Source: Allomyces macrogynus ATCC 38327 (Eukaryota; Blastocladiomycota; Blastocladiomycetes; Blastocladiales; Blastocladiaceae). Taken from it: a stretch of DNA of 29,518 nucleotides. The stretch is from the NCBI GenBank assembly GCA_000151295.1, contig GG745332.1, positions 424,116 to 453,633 of the forward strand. The letters are read 5' to 3'. The translations under genes and the position numbers were made by a program. Shown in pieces: positions 20,656 through 29,518 of this stretch. The notes beneath the pieces are model-generated. The model was not told the origin of the DNA. It did no database searches and saw only the letters and a list, made by a program, of their open reading frames with translations. Position 1 is the first letter of the stretch, and the number at the start of each line of letters is the position of its first letter.

Positions 20656-21143
20656 GTTGGAAGTGGTCGAGCTGGTCTTGCTGGTCGTGATAAGGTCAGG
20701 GCTCGGTTCGTTTGCTGGCTCGTCTTTCCAGCAAACGTTGCAGCGTGTCGGGTCCCTTGTTGCGAATGCACTTCGTTTGCAGATTGCAGCTGGTGTCGAC
20801 AACCAGCAGCTCTCGGGGAGGAGAAGCCCGTCCTGGGTGTCGTGCAGACGAGGCAGATGGGTTGGTCAAATGGCGACATGGCAAGACCGAGTCCAGGATC
20901 CAAGTCCCCTGGCAAGCTGGCGCCAAGCAAAGAGTGACCTTGCGCTCAACCGCAGATCAAACCGCGTTACCGCTTGATTAGCATCCAACCGCCGACGGCA
21001 TCAACATATCGACATCCGTCAGCGTGATAAACCCTTGATACTTGCTGCAACCTCCGCTTGTCGGCCACGAAGCCCACGTAAACGACACGAATCGCGCGGT
21101 TGCAGAGCATTCCCGACCAACCCGACCACAAATACCATCAACA
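20656..21143. other. Divergent promoter region
   Basis: Separates the starts of the PQ-loop gene (-) and the Icp55 gene (+), so both promoters should lie here. The PQ-loop frame stays open upstream of its chosen ATG to 20802, and the Icp55 frame stays open upstream to 21042, so either start could lie slightly further out. Confidence 0.5.
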
Positions 21144-23173
21144 ATGACTCTGCTCGGTCGGTTTGCGGCTCGAACGGTCGCCCTTGCTCGCGCACCTCAA
21201 TCATCGATTGTTGCTGCCGCTGCTGTCGCGGCAAGAACCAGCAATGCCGCGCGCCGAACATGGCGTCGAGGACTGGCCACGGCCATGGACCGGGCGACGC
21301 AACCGCTGCCGCACACGCACCCGGGCCTGTTCAAGAGCGAGGCCGAGCTGACGCCCGGGATTACGGCCATGGAGTATGAGTCGCGCCGCGCCAAGCTCAT
21401 GTCCCAGTTGCCTGACGGTGCTGTGGCCGTGCTCGTCGGAAACCCGACCACGTTTGCGTCCAACAAGATCTTGTGCGAATTCTGATTGCGCGAGAACTGC
21501 GCACGCCAGCTCCTACCGAGTGGGTGGAGAGCACTTGCTAACGTCATCCGTTTGGAGGGTTTAGCAACGTGTTCCAGCAAAACACGGATTTCTTGTACTT
21601 GACGGGCCTCGACGAGCCTGATGCGGTTCTTGTACTCGGTGCGGTGCTCTTCCCATTTCTCAGCGCAATCTTCCACGCGCACTCACCTTTCTCGCCCTCA
21701 GAAAAGGACACGTCGGCGCAAAAGGGCTACCGCATGACGCTTTTCATCGAGTACCGCGCCGCACACGAGATCCGATGGTCGGGCCCCGCGACAGGCCCGG
21801 ACGCGGCGCGCACAGTGTTTGGCACCGACACGGTCATGCCCAACACACAATTCGCCGCCTACTTTGACCAGCTCAAGGCGGACCTGGCCTCGTCGCACCG
21901 CCCGCTCTACCTCGACAGTCCCGCCGAACTCCTGTCGTCGCAGTACCACCCTCTCTCGCCCGTCGCGGCTGCCGCGGCCGCCGTTGGTGAGACCGGCACG
22001 ACCCCACCCTCGGGCTCGTGGTCGGCCGGGCTCGCGAAACTGACGCGCGCCAAGACGAGTACCGCTCCGCCGCGCCCGCTGTCGCACTTGATCCAGCAAT
22101 TGCGTGCGGTCAAGTCACCCGCCGAGATTGCAGTCATGGCGCGGTCGGGTGCTAATTCGGGCGCGGCGTTTGCTGATTCGTTGCGAGCGATGCGCGACCG
22201 CAACCTCGTTTCGGAGCACATGCTCTCGGCGCACCTCGAGTTTGGGTTCCGCATGCGCGGGTCCAAGGGGAACGCGTATGTGCCCGTGGTCGCGGGTGGG
22301 CCGAACGCGTGCATTTTGCATTATGTCAACAACGACATGCCGTTGCGGCAGGGCGAGACGGTGCTAATTGATGCAGGCGGAGTACGCTATCACCTGGTGC
22401 GTGTGGATGGGATGCATTTGGAACTGACGTTGGTTCGGTTGGACAGCAATACGGGCACTACGCCAGCGACATTTCGCGAACTTATCCGATTTCGGGCAAG
22501 TTTTCGCCGGCGCAGCGCGAGCTGTACCAGGCTGTCTTGAACGTGCAGCAAGAGTCGATTCGGGTCCGCTGTTACTCTCATTTTGCTCCCCTTTTTCCCT
22601 TTTTGCGCTCTCCTCCTGACCGCCGTTCTTTTCGTCGTTTCGCAGCTTATTTCCACCAACACCTCGCTCGACCATTTGCACTACCACTCGATCTCCTTGA
22701 TGACCGAAGAATTGAGAAAGCTCGGTTTCGATGTGACGGACACGGTGCGTATCGTCAGCGAGATCAGCTCCCGTGTATGATCGATCGACCTGGAGCTAAC
22801 TAAGTGACCTGTGCTCTCTTAGGACCTGTCGCGCGACCTCTACTTCCACCATCTTGGGCACTACTTGGGCCTTGATGTGCACGACACGCCGACTGTCTCA
22901 CGAGCACGCAAGTTGCGCGAGGGCATGGTAATCACGATTGGTGCGCTCTCGACTTCCATGACGCGCACGTTCCAACACGGTCGCTCACCCTTTCACTCCA
23001 TGCGCCTAGAGCCTGGTGTGTACGTTTCGCGCGACCCGCGGTGGCCGTCGCGGTTCCACAACATTGGCATCCGCATCGAGGACAATGTGGTCGTCACGGC
23101 ACCGGGCGAGGCGCCGCGCGTGCTCACGCTGAGCGCGCCCAAGACCATCGAGGAGATTGAGCAGTTGCCGTAG
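21144..23173 (+). CDS. ICP55: Mitochondrial Xaa-Pro aminopeptidase (Icp55/XPNPEP3)
   Basis: Predicted 526-residue M24B metallopeptidase from seven exons: 21144-21472, 21565-21638, 21702-22381, 22447-22563, 22646-22744, 22823-22940 and 23010-23173; all phases close. Icp55 trims a residue from matrix proteins after MPP cleavage and so stabilises them. The N-terminus (MTLLGRFAARTVALARAP...RRTWRRGLATA) is a good mitochondrial presequence. The N-terminal domain has ELTPGITAMEYESRRAKLM and FQQNTDFLYLTGLDEPDAV. The five metal ligands are present: D358 and D369 (LIDAGG, YASDISRTYP), H446 (HHLGHYLGLDVHD), E473 (TIEPGVYV, codon split by intron 6) and E496 (GIRIEDNVV). A Pro/Ser/Ala-rich loop lies near residues 215-245. 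Start at 21144 is chosen because the presequence begins there. It ends 90 bases from the convergent small gene. Confidence 0.95.
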
Positions 23174-23263
23174 CGAGTCTCTGGACCATCATCTTAGTGC
23201 CATCATGAAGACATAGGATATTGAACATCGTGTCCCATTGGCGAATGAACAACAATCCTCCGC

Positions 23264-23659
23264 TCAATACCGGCCAGCCACCGAACTGCCAGTGCCCAAC
23301 ACGAGCCGGTTCCATGCGTCCGAGAAGGACGTGAGCAGGTTGGGTGCGGGCGTGCCGCTGCGAATCGCCTCGTACTCGTGCGGGTTCACGACCATGGCGC
23401 CAGCAGGGATCTACGAAGGGACGGAGTACCAGGTTAGGTGCCTCCTCCACCAGTTGCTCTGCGCGCAGAGCAAGCAGACAAGTACCGGCGTCGTCGGGTT
23501 GGCCATTTGCTGCGCGAGCCGCAGCTGCGCCGTCATGCCGTCAATCTTGCGGCGCAGAAACTCGAAATCCGTGTCCATGTTCGTGCGCGAAAAGTTGTAG
23601 AAGGTGGTCGCGACCAGCAGGCCGCCGACCAGGCCCATGGAAAATTGCCGCGCCGACAT
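23264..23659 (-). CDS. Small single-helix protein, possible MICOS (Mic12/MIC13-like) subunit
   Basis: Predicted 106-residue protein from exons 23659-23486 and 23410-23264, joined across a 75-nt intron with GTACTT donor and a CTAAC branch site. The N-terminus MSARQFSMGLVGGLLVATTFYNF forms one Gly-containing hydrophobic helix, followed by a polar or coiled segment (DTDFEFLRRKIDGMTAQLRLA) and a C-terminal part with SDAWNRLVLGTGSSVAG. A short protein with one glycine-rich N-terminal helix and a conserved-looking W-N near the C-terminus recalls Mic12/QIL1 subunits of the MICOS complex of mitochondrial cristae junctions. This is a resemblance, not a firm match; other small inner-membrane proteins are possible. 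The gene model itself looks sound. Confidence 0.6.
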
Positions 23660-24248
23660 GGTGATGGAGGGGCGCTATGACCACGCGGAGCGACTCGGAT
23701 CAGCAACGGTCGCGAGAGATGCAGAGGGCCATTTGCTTCAAACAATTTCAAGAGCCAATCAACCGGTCCTGCATCAACAATCGCTTCGGTCGAATAATTC
23801 GAGGCCAACACGAGAACGACAGTACGGCGGAGCCAAAACCAGCGCCGGGCGCCGACAGCGTTGCGTTGGATCAAGTGCGCATTGTTCTCAATGCATTGCA
23901 GGCCATTTGGAGAGGTGGAATCGCGTCGGTGTCATACATTTTGGTCTTGGTGCAGCTGTTGGTCCAGTTCCATGGGCTGTGAAATGTTGGAGGCAGCATG
24001 CTCTTGGTGGATGCACGCGGCGTGACCCCGCGTGACTGCCGCAACAAGCCGACACGACACGCGTGCCGATGCTCCTCCAACCGCCGCCACCACGATCCCC
24101 GTCCATCACGCTGATCCGCTGGCCGCCCACACCCGCCACGGACGACCCGACGCCGCCGCAACCGCCGTAACTCGCTGCACTCTGCTGCCTTGAGCGGACC
24201 CCGCCGTCCTTCCACCTTCACCGATCCGAACCCGATCCGCCGCCCATC
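23660..24248. other. Divergent promoter region and eRF3 leader
   Basis: Lies between the small membrane-protein gene (-) and eRF3 (+). The stretch from about 24050 to 24248 is rich in CCGCC-type sequence, as expected of a leader. A long minus-strand frame (23871-24764) is antisense to the leader and first exons and is not supported. Confidence 0.5.
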
Positions 24249-26194
24249 ATGAGCAAGAAGCTGAACCCGAACGCATCGGCTTTTGTGCCCAACTTTGGTG
24301 CCCCGGCCTTCACGCCGTCGTGGATGAAGGTGCCCGCCGCCGCGCCCGCACCGGTCCCGGCCCCGGCGCCCGCACCTGTCGCCGCTGCTCCGGCCCCCGT
24401 CATTGCTGCCCCCGTTGTCGCTGCCGCACCCGCTGCGCCCGCACCAGCAGCACCGGTCGTTACCGCTCCCACGCCCACTCCTGAAGTTGCGGCTGCTCCT
24501 GCACCGGCGCCGACGACGCCCAAGCCCAAGGCTGCGGCGCCCAAGTCGGCTGGCAAGAGTACGCGCGCGCGTTGCGCCACGTGTCGATGTGCGCCACTGA
24601 TCGCGTTTGCGACGCGTTGCGTTTGTGTAGAGGCCGAGGCGGCCAAGCCCACGCCCAAGGAGGAGCCCGCGCCGGTCGTCGAGATGACCGAGGAGGAGAA
24701 GGCGATTGCGACTGAGTTTTTCGCGTCGCAGAAGGAGCATCTTAACATTGTCTTTATCGGTCACGTCGGTGCGGCATCAATCTTCCGCGTTGCGCGATTC
24801 CCTCCCCATGTGTCAATAAGCTCACGCGCGCATCCCGCATCTCTCCAGATGCCGGCAAGTCGACGATGGGCGGCCACATTCTCTACCTGACGGGCATGGT
24901 CGACAAGCGCACGCTCGAGAAATTCGAGCGCGAGGCCAAGGAAGCCGGGCGCGAGTCGTGGTACCTGTCGTGGGCGCTCGACACGAACAAGGAAGAGCGT
25001 GCCAAGGGCAAGACCGTGGAGGTCGGCAAGGCGCATTTCGAGACGGAGAAGCGCAAGTACACGATTCTCGATGCGCCGGGCCACAAGAACTATGTGCCCA
25101 ACATGATTGGTGGCGCGTCGCAGGCCGATGTGGCCGTGCTCGTCATTTCGGCGCGTCGTGGCGAGTTTGAGACGGGTTTCGAGCGCGGCGGGCAGACGCG
25201 CGAGCACGCGTTGCTCGTCAAGACGTCGGGCGTGAAGCGGCTGATTGTCGTCATCAACAAGATGGATGACCCGACCGTCAACTGGGCCAAGGAGCGGTAC
25301 GACGAGTGCAAGGATAAGCTGCTGCCGTTCTTGCGGTCGTGCGGGTACAACCCCAAGACGGGTACGGTTTCGCTTTTCCGGATGGCACCGCCTACTCTCC
25401 CCTCTGGCAAGAACTGACCACCCGCTTGCGCCAACAACAACACAGACCTCGAGTTCCTGCCTGTCAGTGGCTTCTCGGGTGCCAACCTCAAGGACCGCGT
25501 CGACCCCAAGCTGTGCCCGTACTACTCGGGCCCATCGCTGCTCGAGCTGCTCGACGGGATTCCGGTCGACCACAAGCTTGCGCTCGCGCCGCTGATGATG
25601 CCGATCTCGGAAAAGTTCAAGGACATGGGTACGGTCGTCATGGGCAAAATTGAGGCCGGTCTCGTCAAGAAGGGTCAGCAAGTGATGATTGTGCCCAACA
25701 AGCTGCGCGGCGAAGTCTTGCAGGTTTGCGTCGACGACGAGGAAGTACCGGCCGCGCAGTGCGGCGACAACGTGAACATCAAGCTCAAGGGTATCGAGGA
25801 CGAGGACATTGTGAATGGGTCGGTTTTGTGCTCGGCAGCGAATCCGCTGCACGCCGTGACGGCGTTTGAGGCGCAGCTCATGATTCTCGAGACCAAGTCG
25901 ATTATCGCGGCCGGGTACGAGGCCGTCCTGCACATTCATAACGCGATCGAGGAGATTTCGATTGGCGCGCTGCTGCACACGGTCGATAAGAAGACGGGCA
26001 AGCGCACCAAGAAGCCGCCGCAGTTTGTCAAGAAGGGGTCGATGTGCATTGCCCGCATCGAGTGCCAGCGGCCGATTGTCGTCGACACGTTCAAGAACAA
26101 CCCGCAGCTCGGCCGCTTCACGCTGCGCTTCGAGTCGACGACTGTCGCCATGGGCAAGGTCACCAAGCTCTGCCTCGACCAGCCGTCGGCCTAA
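24249..26194 (+). CDS. SUP35: Translation termination factor eRF3 (Sup35/GSPT1)
   Basis: Predicted 569-residue GTPase from four exons (24249-24558, 24631-24768, 24849-25361, 25446-26194); phases close. eRF3 binds eRF1 and GTP and drives peptide release at stop codons. The first 25 residues hold two overlapping PAM2-like motifs (LNPNASAFVP and GAPAFTPSW), the PABP-binding element also known from animal eRF3. Residues ~30-105 are Pro/Ala-rich, unlike the Gln/Asn-rich prion domain of budding yeast. The G domain shows GHVDAGKST (147-155; D150 codon split by intron 2), KGKTVEVGKAHFET (G2), DAPGH (224-228) and NKMD (286-289). Domains 2 and 3 follow with LPVSGFSGANLKD, PISEKFKDMGTVV, SIIAAGYEAVLHIHNAIEE and NPQLGRFTLRFE. 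Donors are GTACGC, GTGCGG and GTACGG. Intron 1 is 72 nt with no in-frame stop. Confidence 0.97.
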
Positions 26195-26459
26195 GCGCGC
26201 GATATAAACGCGGAACCAAGTGGGGGTCTCTGAAGGCCGAGTTGCATTCTCGCTTTCGTTGTTTGTTGGATCACCGTGTTTCCTTTGTCCTTTGTCCCTC
26301 CTCGTGATACAACGAATTCGGAAAACGTGGACTCTCTGTTGTTTATTGTTTATTGGGTGAACAAGCGCCGCCGCTTCGTGGATCATAAATAACGCGAGCA
26401 GCAAGACACCATCCACTCCAAAACGAAAATCTACACCGCCCGCGACCAACCGGCCGGGC

Positions 26460-27203
26460 TCAGGCCGTGCGCAGGATCAGGTGCACGCCCGAATCAGAGA
26501 ACACGGGCTGCGACAGCTCGCCGACCTGCAACGCAAAGGTCGCGTCCTCAAAGGACTTTTGCATTTGCCCTCGCTTGAACGGTCCCAAGTCGCCGCCAAC
26601 GCGCGCCGACGAGCAGTCCGAGTACTGCTGCGCGAGCGTCGGCAGGTCGGTCTCGCCCGACACGATTTGCTGCCGGAACTCGAGAATCTGCTGCAGGGCC
26701 TCGTCCTTAGAAATCGTGATGCGTTCCTACACACACACAAGCGAGCATGACGGCGCGTTAGACGTGTTCGGGGGGTTGCGAAAGACGGCGGGAATAAACG
26801 CGTACTTGGCGCCACGACGACGGACGGCGTGACTCGCGGTGCTTGACGAGCAAGTGCGACGCGCGCACCGTCTCGTTCGCCGCGCCGGACGACTCGGTCG
26901 GGAACTCCCATTGGCTCTGGTTCGTCTCCGGGTTATAATAGTAGGCCCTGGTCGTTTTCAAGCGGAAAAGGATCACGGCATCAATGCATTGTTCGTAAAA
27001 AGGAGGCCCGCGCGCGCGTCGCGTCCACCGACGGAGGGACGTACCGCTTCTTGGTCTGCGAGAAGCGTTCTTCCCAGGGGGCAGGCGGGGTCTACGGTGG
27101 GTGGACAAGGGCCGCATCATTGCTGCTGTCAGGACTTGAGGGTTACATTGCCGATCGGCCGCCAAGTCGAGGTCGCGTGCTGGATCAAACCCCATACCGG
27201 CAT
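26460..27203 (-). CDS. ESS1: Peptidyl-prolyl cis-trans isomerase Pin1/Ess1
   Basis: Predicted 153-residue parvulin with WW domain from four exons (27203-27198, 27091-27045, 26947-26806, 26726-26460); phases close. It isomerises phospho-Ser/Thr-Pro bonds, for example in the RNA polymerase II tail. Exon 1 is only six bases (Met-Pro), joined by a GTATGG donor to [16 protein letters not shown], giving a start like yeast Ess1. WW-domain tryptophans are W8 and W31 ([15 protein letters not shown]). The catalytic domain has every Pin1 residue I checked, at an offset of ten: H49, K53, R58, R59 ([17 protein letters not shown]), C103 (SDCSSAR), [13 protein letters not shown] and H147 (SGVHLILRT). The linker between domains is short. 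The gene converges on eRF3 with 265 bases between stops. The tiny first exon is inference; an upstream ATG cannot give the WW frame without it. Confidence 0.95.
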
Positions 27204-28307
27204 CGTGAGTCGTGTCGTTTCGCGTTGCAGCAAGTCGTTCCAGCGTCGGCGTCGGCGGCAACGGCAAGCTGCTGATGTCGACGACGATGTTGCAGTTCCA
27301 GGGCGAGACGCGCTTTGTCAAGTGTCAAATGACAGAGGCAGGGACTGCCTGCTGCAAGGGATACGGTCGCCACGTGCAGTAATGAAATCTCGAGGCGTGG
27401 TCCAAAAACGACAAATACCAGTCCATCGCGACCGGCATTGAAATGACGATGGGCGGGCATGCTCAGGATCCATGACTTGCTGCAAGTCGACGGAGAGCGA
27501 TCGTCGTGGCGACGGGAGGCGAGCATGCAGTCCAAGCGCTGCAACCGCAACTGCATGCCCATGATTTCTCAAGACGAACAGCCAGACGGCCCTGTTTCGG
27601 CTTCAGCGCGCCGAACCATGAAGCCATGACGATGAGGACCTTGAACAGCGGATTTTTTGGCCTCGCACTGACGGATGCAGGGGCCTGAGACGAACACGAT
27701 TGTGCAAACTGACGTTCAGCGCGAGCTCTAGGACAAATCAGGACCCAGTTCATGACGACCCGCTCGGGTGCTCACTTGTGGCCAAAATGGGATGTGCCTG
27801 CTGTCTGAAGTTCAACGGCGAATCATGATCTGAATATAGCTGTATCTTTACGCGGTGTCCGCTTCAGCGGAGTTTGTTCAATCCTCATGCCGACATGCTC
27901 GCGCGCGCTTGTCCCTCGACTGCTGAACAAGGAAAATACGTGCCGACGATCAAGCTGCCGCGCGCGCAAATTCGGTCCGACTCGCCGATCATGAACGCAC
28001 GTCAGGTTGTGGTCTCCCCACCAGTCTGATCACGGCCAGAATCATGACCATGGACAGTCATGGACCAACTCGTGCGAGGGTCGTGCGTGCACGACCAACC
28101 CACCGACCACCTCCACGACTCGCGACGCGCTCGAATCGAATTCGGTATAAGTACGGCCGCCGCCGCCGCAGACATCTCGACCATCAACCCCACCTTTCCT
28201 CCTCTCTCGACTAGCCTGGTGCTAGTCCCTCCCCCAAGCAGCCTCCGCGCGTCCAGCTGGCCTGGCCGACCCCTTCCCACCGACTCTTCTCCACCCGATC
28301 CACTATA
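27204..28307. other. Intergenic region between divergent ESS1 and protease genes
   Basis: About 1.1 kb without a supported gene. A minus-strand frame at 27463-27753 (96 codons) includes PLFKVLIVMASWFGALKPK but matches nothing I know. The last ~300 bases contain the protease promoter (TATA-like element at 28146) and a pyrimidine-rich leader. No RNA gene was recognised. Confidence 0.45.
28146..28151 (+). promoter_or_regulatory. TATA-like element of the subtilisin gene
   Basis: TATAAG in the context TTCGGTATAAGTACGG, 162 bases before the ATG and followed by a pyrimidine-rich stretch. It suits an inducible secreted-protease gene, but it rests on sequence alone. Confidence 0.45.
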
Positions 28308-29518
28308 ATGCGCGCGCCGCGTTCCCGTTCCCGCACGACTTTCCTCGCGCTCCTCCTGCTGGCGCTTCTCGCCGTGACCGCCTCCGTGCACGCGGCGCCG
28401 TCGGCCGCCAAGTCGTGGACCGTGGAAATCAAGACCGCCGAGGACCTAGCCAAGATCAAGCAGGCGATTGCCCAAGTCTATGGCACGCAGGGCATGCAGC
28501 TGGCGTCGATTGAGTCTGAGGACAATGATATCGTGATTGGCGACACGTTCCGCGCATTGACGCTCCCGGCTGGGTCGGACGAGTTGAAGGCCAAGATCTT
28601 GGCCCTGGCCGGGGTCGAGGCGGTCGAGCCCGAGGTCGAGTGGACGACCATGGGCACGCAGCAGAATCCGCCGTTTGGGTTGGGTGAGTAGTCGCGCGTT
28701 GGGTGTCGATGGTGCCGATTCGGTGAACCTCTATAGATACGGGTTCCTGACCATTTTTTTGCTCGAAATGATAGATCGGATCGACGCACGTCAGGGCACC
28801 GACCGCCAGTTCCATTTCCCGGATAACGCCGGGCAAGGCGTGGATGTGTTTGTGATCGATTCGGGCATTGAGTACGTCTCCGATTCCTCCCTCCGCCCAC
28901 CCACGCGCTCCACGCGAAACCACGAGTTTGATTCACCGACTAACCTCCTTCTCCACCCCCTCTTTCCAGCTTCAAGCACCCCGACTTTGAGGGCCGTGCA
29001 ACCATGACCGACCTGACGGGCGAAGGCAACTTCGACTCCAACTCGCACGGGTCACACTGTGCCGGGACCATCGGGTCCAAGACGTTCGGTGTCGCCAAAA
29101 AGGCGCGTCTCGTCGGTCTCAAGGTGTTCGACAAGTCCGGCCGCGGCTCGAACCAACTGATTCTCAAGGCCATGTCGATGGCCGCGCAACAAGCCGCACA
29201 ATCCGGCCGGAAATGCGTCGTCTCCATGTCCCTCGGCGGCCCCAAGGCCGGCGCCGACCAAGCAACGCAGCGGGCTGTCGCTGCCCTGAACCAATCTGGG
29301 TGCGCCGTGGTCGTTGCCGCAGGCAACGAGTCCCAAGACGCATGCAACGTCTCTCCCGCATTCGTGCCCAACGCGATCACCGTCGGTGCGTCGGACCAGC
29401 AGGACGCGCTCGCGAGTTTCTCGAATTTCGGGCGGTGTGTGGGACATTATCGCGCCGGGCGTGCAGAATCCAGTCGGGTCGCGGCCAAAAAACCAAGTGG
29501 GTCCGGGGCAAAAAAAAA
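28308..29518 (+). CDS. Secreted subtilisin-like serine protease (S8, proteinase K type), 3' end missing
   Basis: Partial gene from exons 28308-28683, 28775-28871 and 28970 onward. Residues 1-29 are a signal peptide with a long Leu run ending VHAA. Residues ~36-110 form an I9-type inhibitor propeptide (WTVEIKTAEDLAKIKQAI ... ILALAGVEAVEPE). The mature enzyme follows: VFVIDSGID (catalytic D154), HPDFEGRA, SNSHGSHCAGT (H184), KVFDKSGRG, VVSMSLGG and VVVAAGNES (oxyanion N277). The GTSMA serine would lie beyond the window. Near 29441-29443 one extra G shifts the frame: the shifted reading restores the expected DIIAPGVQ. This is 75 bases from the end beside A homopolymers, so a sequence error is more likely than a pseudogene. 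Donors are GTGAGT and GTACGT; branch sites CTGAC and CTAAC. Probably an extracellular nutritional protease. Confidence 0.93.

Noticed and set aside
24761..26449. 562-codon minus-strand frame
   Set aside because: It is antisense to the eRF3 exons. Strong G/C third-position bias in the real gene keeps this frame open; the product has no domain.

Overview
The window reads as nuclear DNA of a GC-rich, intron-rich early-diverging fungus. The basis is fungal or opisthokont-type proteins, many short introns (about 52-193 nt) with CTRAC-like branch points, and G/C-ending codons. A blastocladiomycete or chytrid is my best guess from overall character, but no single feature proves it. Bacterial signals (operons, Shine-Dalgarno sites) are absent. 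The sequence stops inside a protease gene next to A homopolymers, so position 29518 is probably a contig end.

Layout. 1-1918: no supported gene. 1919-2460 (+): ribosomal protein eS17, whose AUG appears to be split by an intron. 3047-4490 (+): coiled-coil protein of the plant At4g15545 type. 4999-7454, 8265-9479 and 9997-12031 (all -): a STE/MAP3K-like kinase, a PBDC1-domain protein and an RRM protein, three separate genes in tandem. 12648-14546 and 16186-18088: two arms of a large, almost perfect inverted repeat. Each arm carries one copy of a 228-residue Gln/Ser/Gly repeat protein with no Lys, Arg or Glu. The 1.6 kb spacer has only a weak gene candidate. 18089-19480: gene-poor and less GC-rich. 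19481-20655 (-): PQ-loop membrane protein of the SLC66A2/Any1 family. 21144-23173 (+): mitochondrial Icp55/XPNPEP3 aminopeptidase. 23264-23659 (-): small one-helix protein, possibly a MICOS subunit. 24249-26194 (+): translation termination factor eRF3. 26460-27203 (-): Pin1/Ess1 prolyl isomerase. 28308-end (+): secreted proteinase K-like subtilisin, incomplete.

Most genes are ordinary housekeeping genes with no operon logic. Several touch translation (eS17, eRF3, and the PBDC1 family implicated in eEF1A biogenesis), and two neighbours are probably mitochondrial (Icp55 and the small membrane protein). Exon joins were worked out by hand. In every multi-exon model named above except the spacer candidate, exon lengths and phases close exactly. 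Of 33 inferred 5' splice sites, 27 fit GTNCGN, most often GTACGY, rather than GTAAGT.

The most unusual part is the palindromic locus at 12648-18088. Its arms differ, as far as I could compare, only in a short C/A-rich tract just before the start codon, and they encode an unfamiliar, highly patterned protein.
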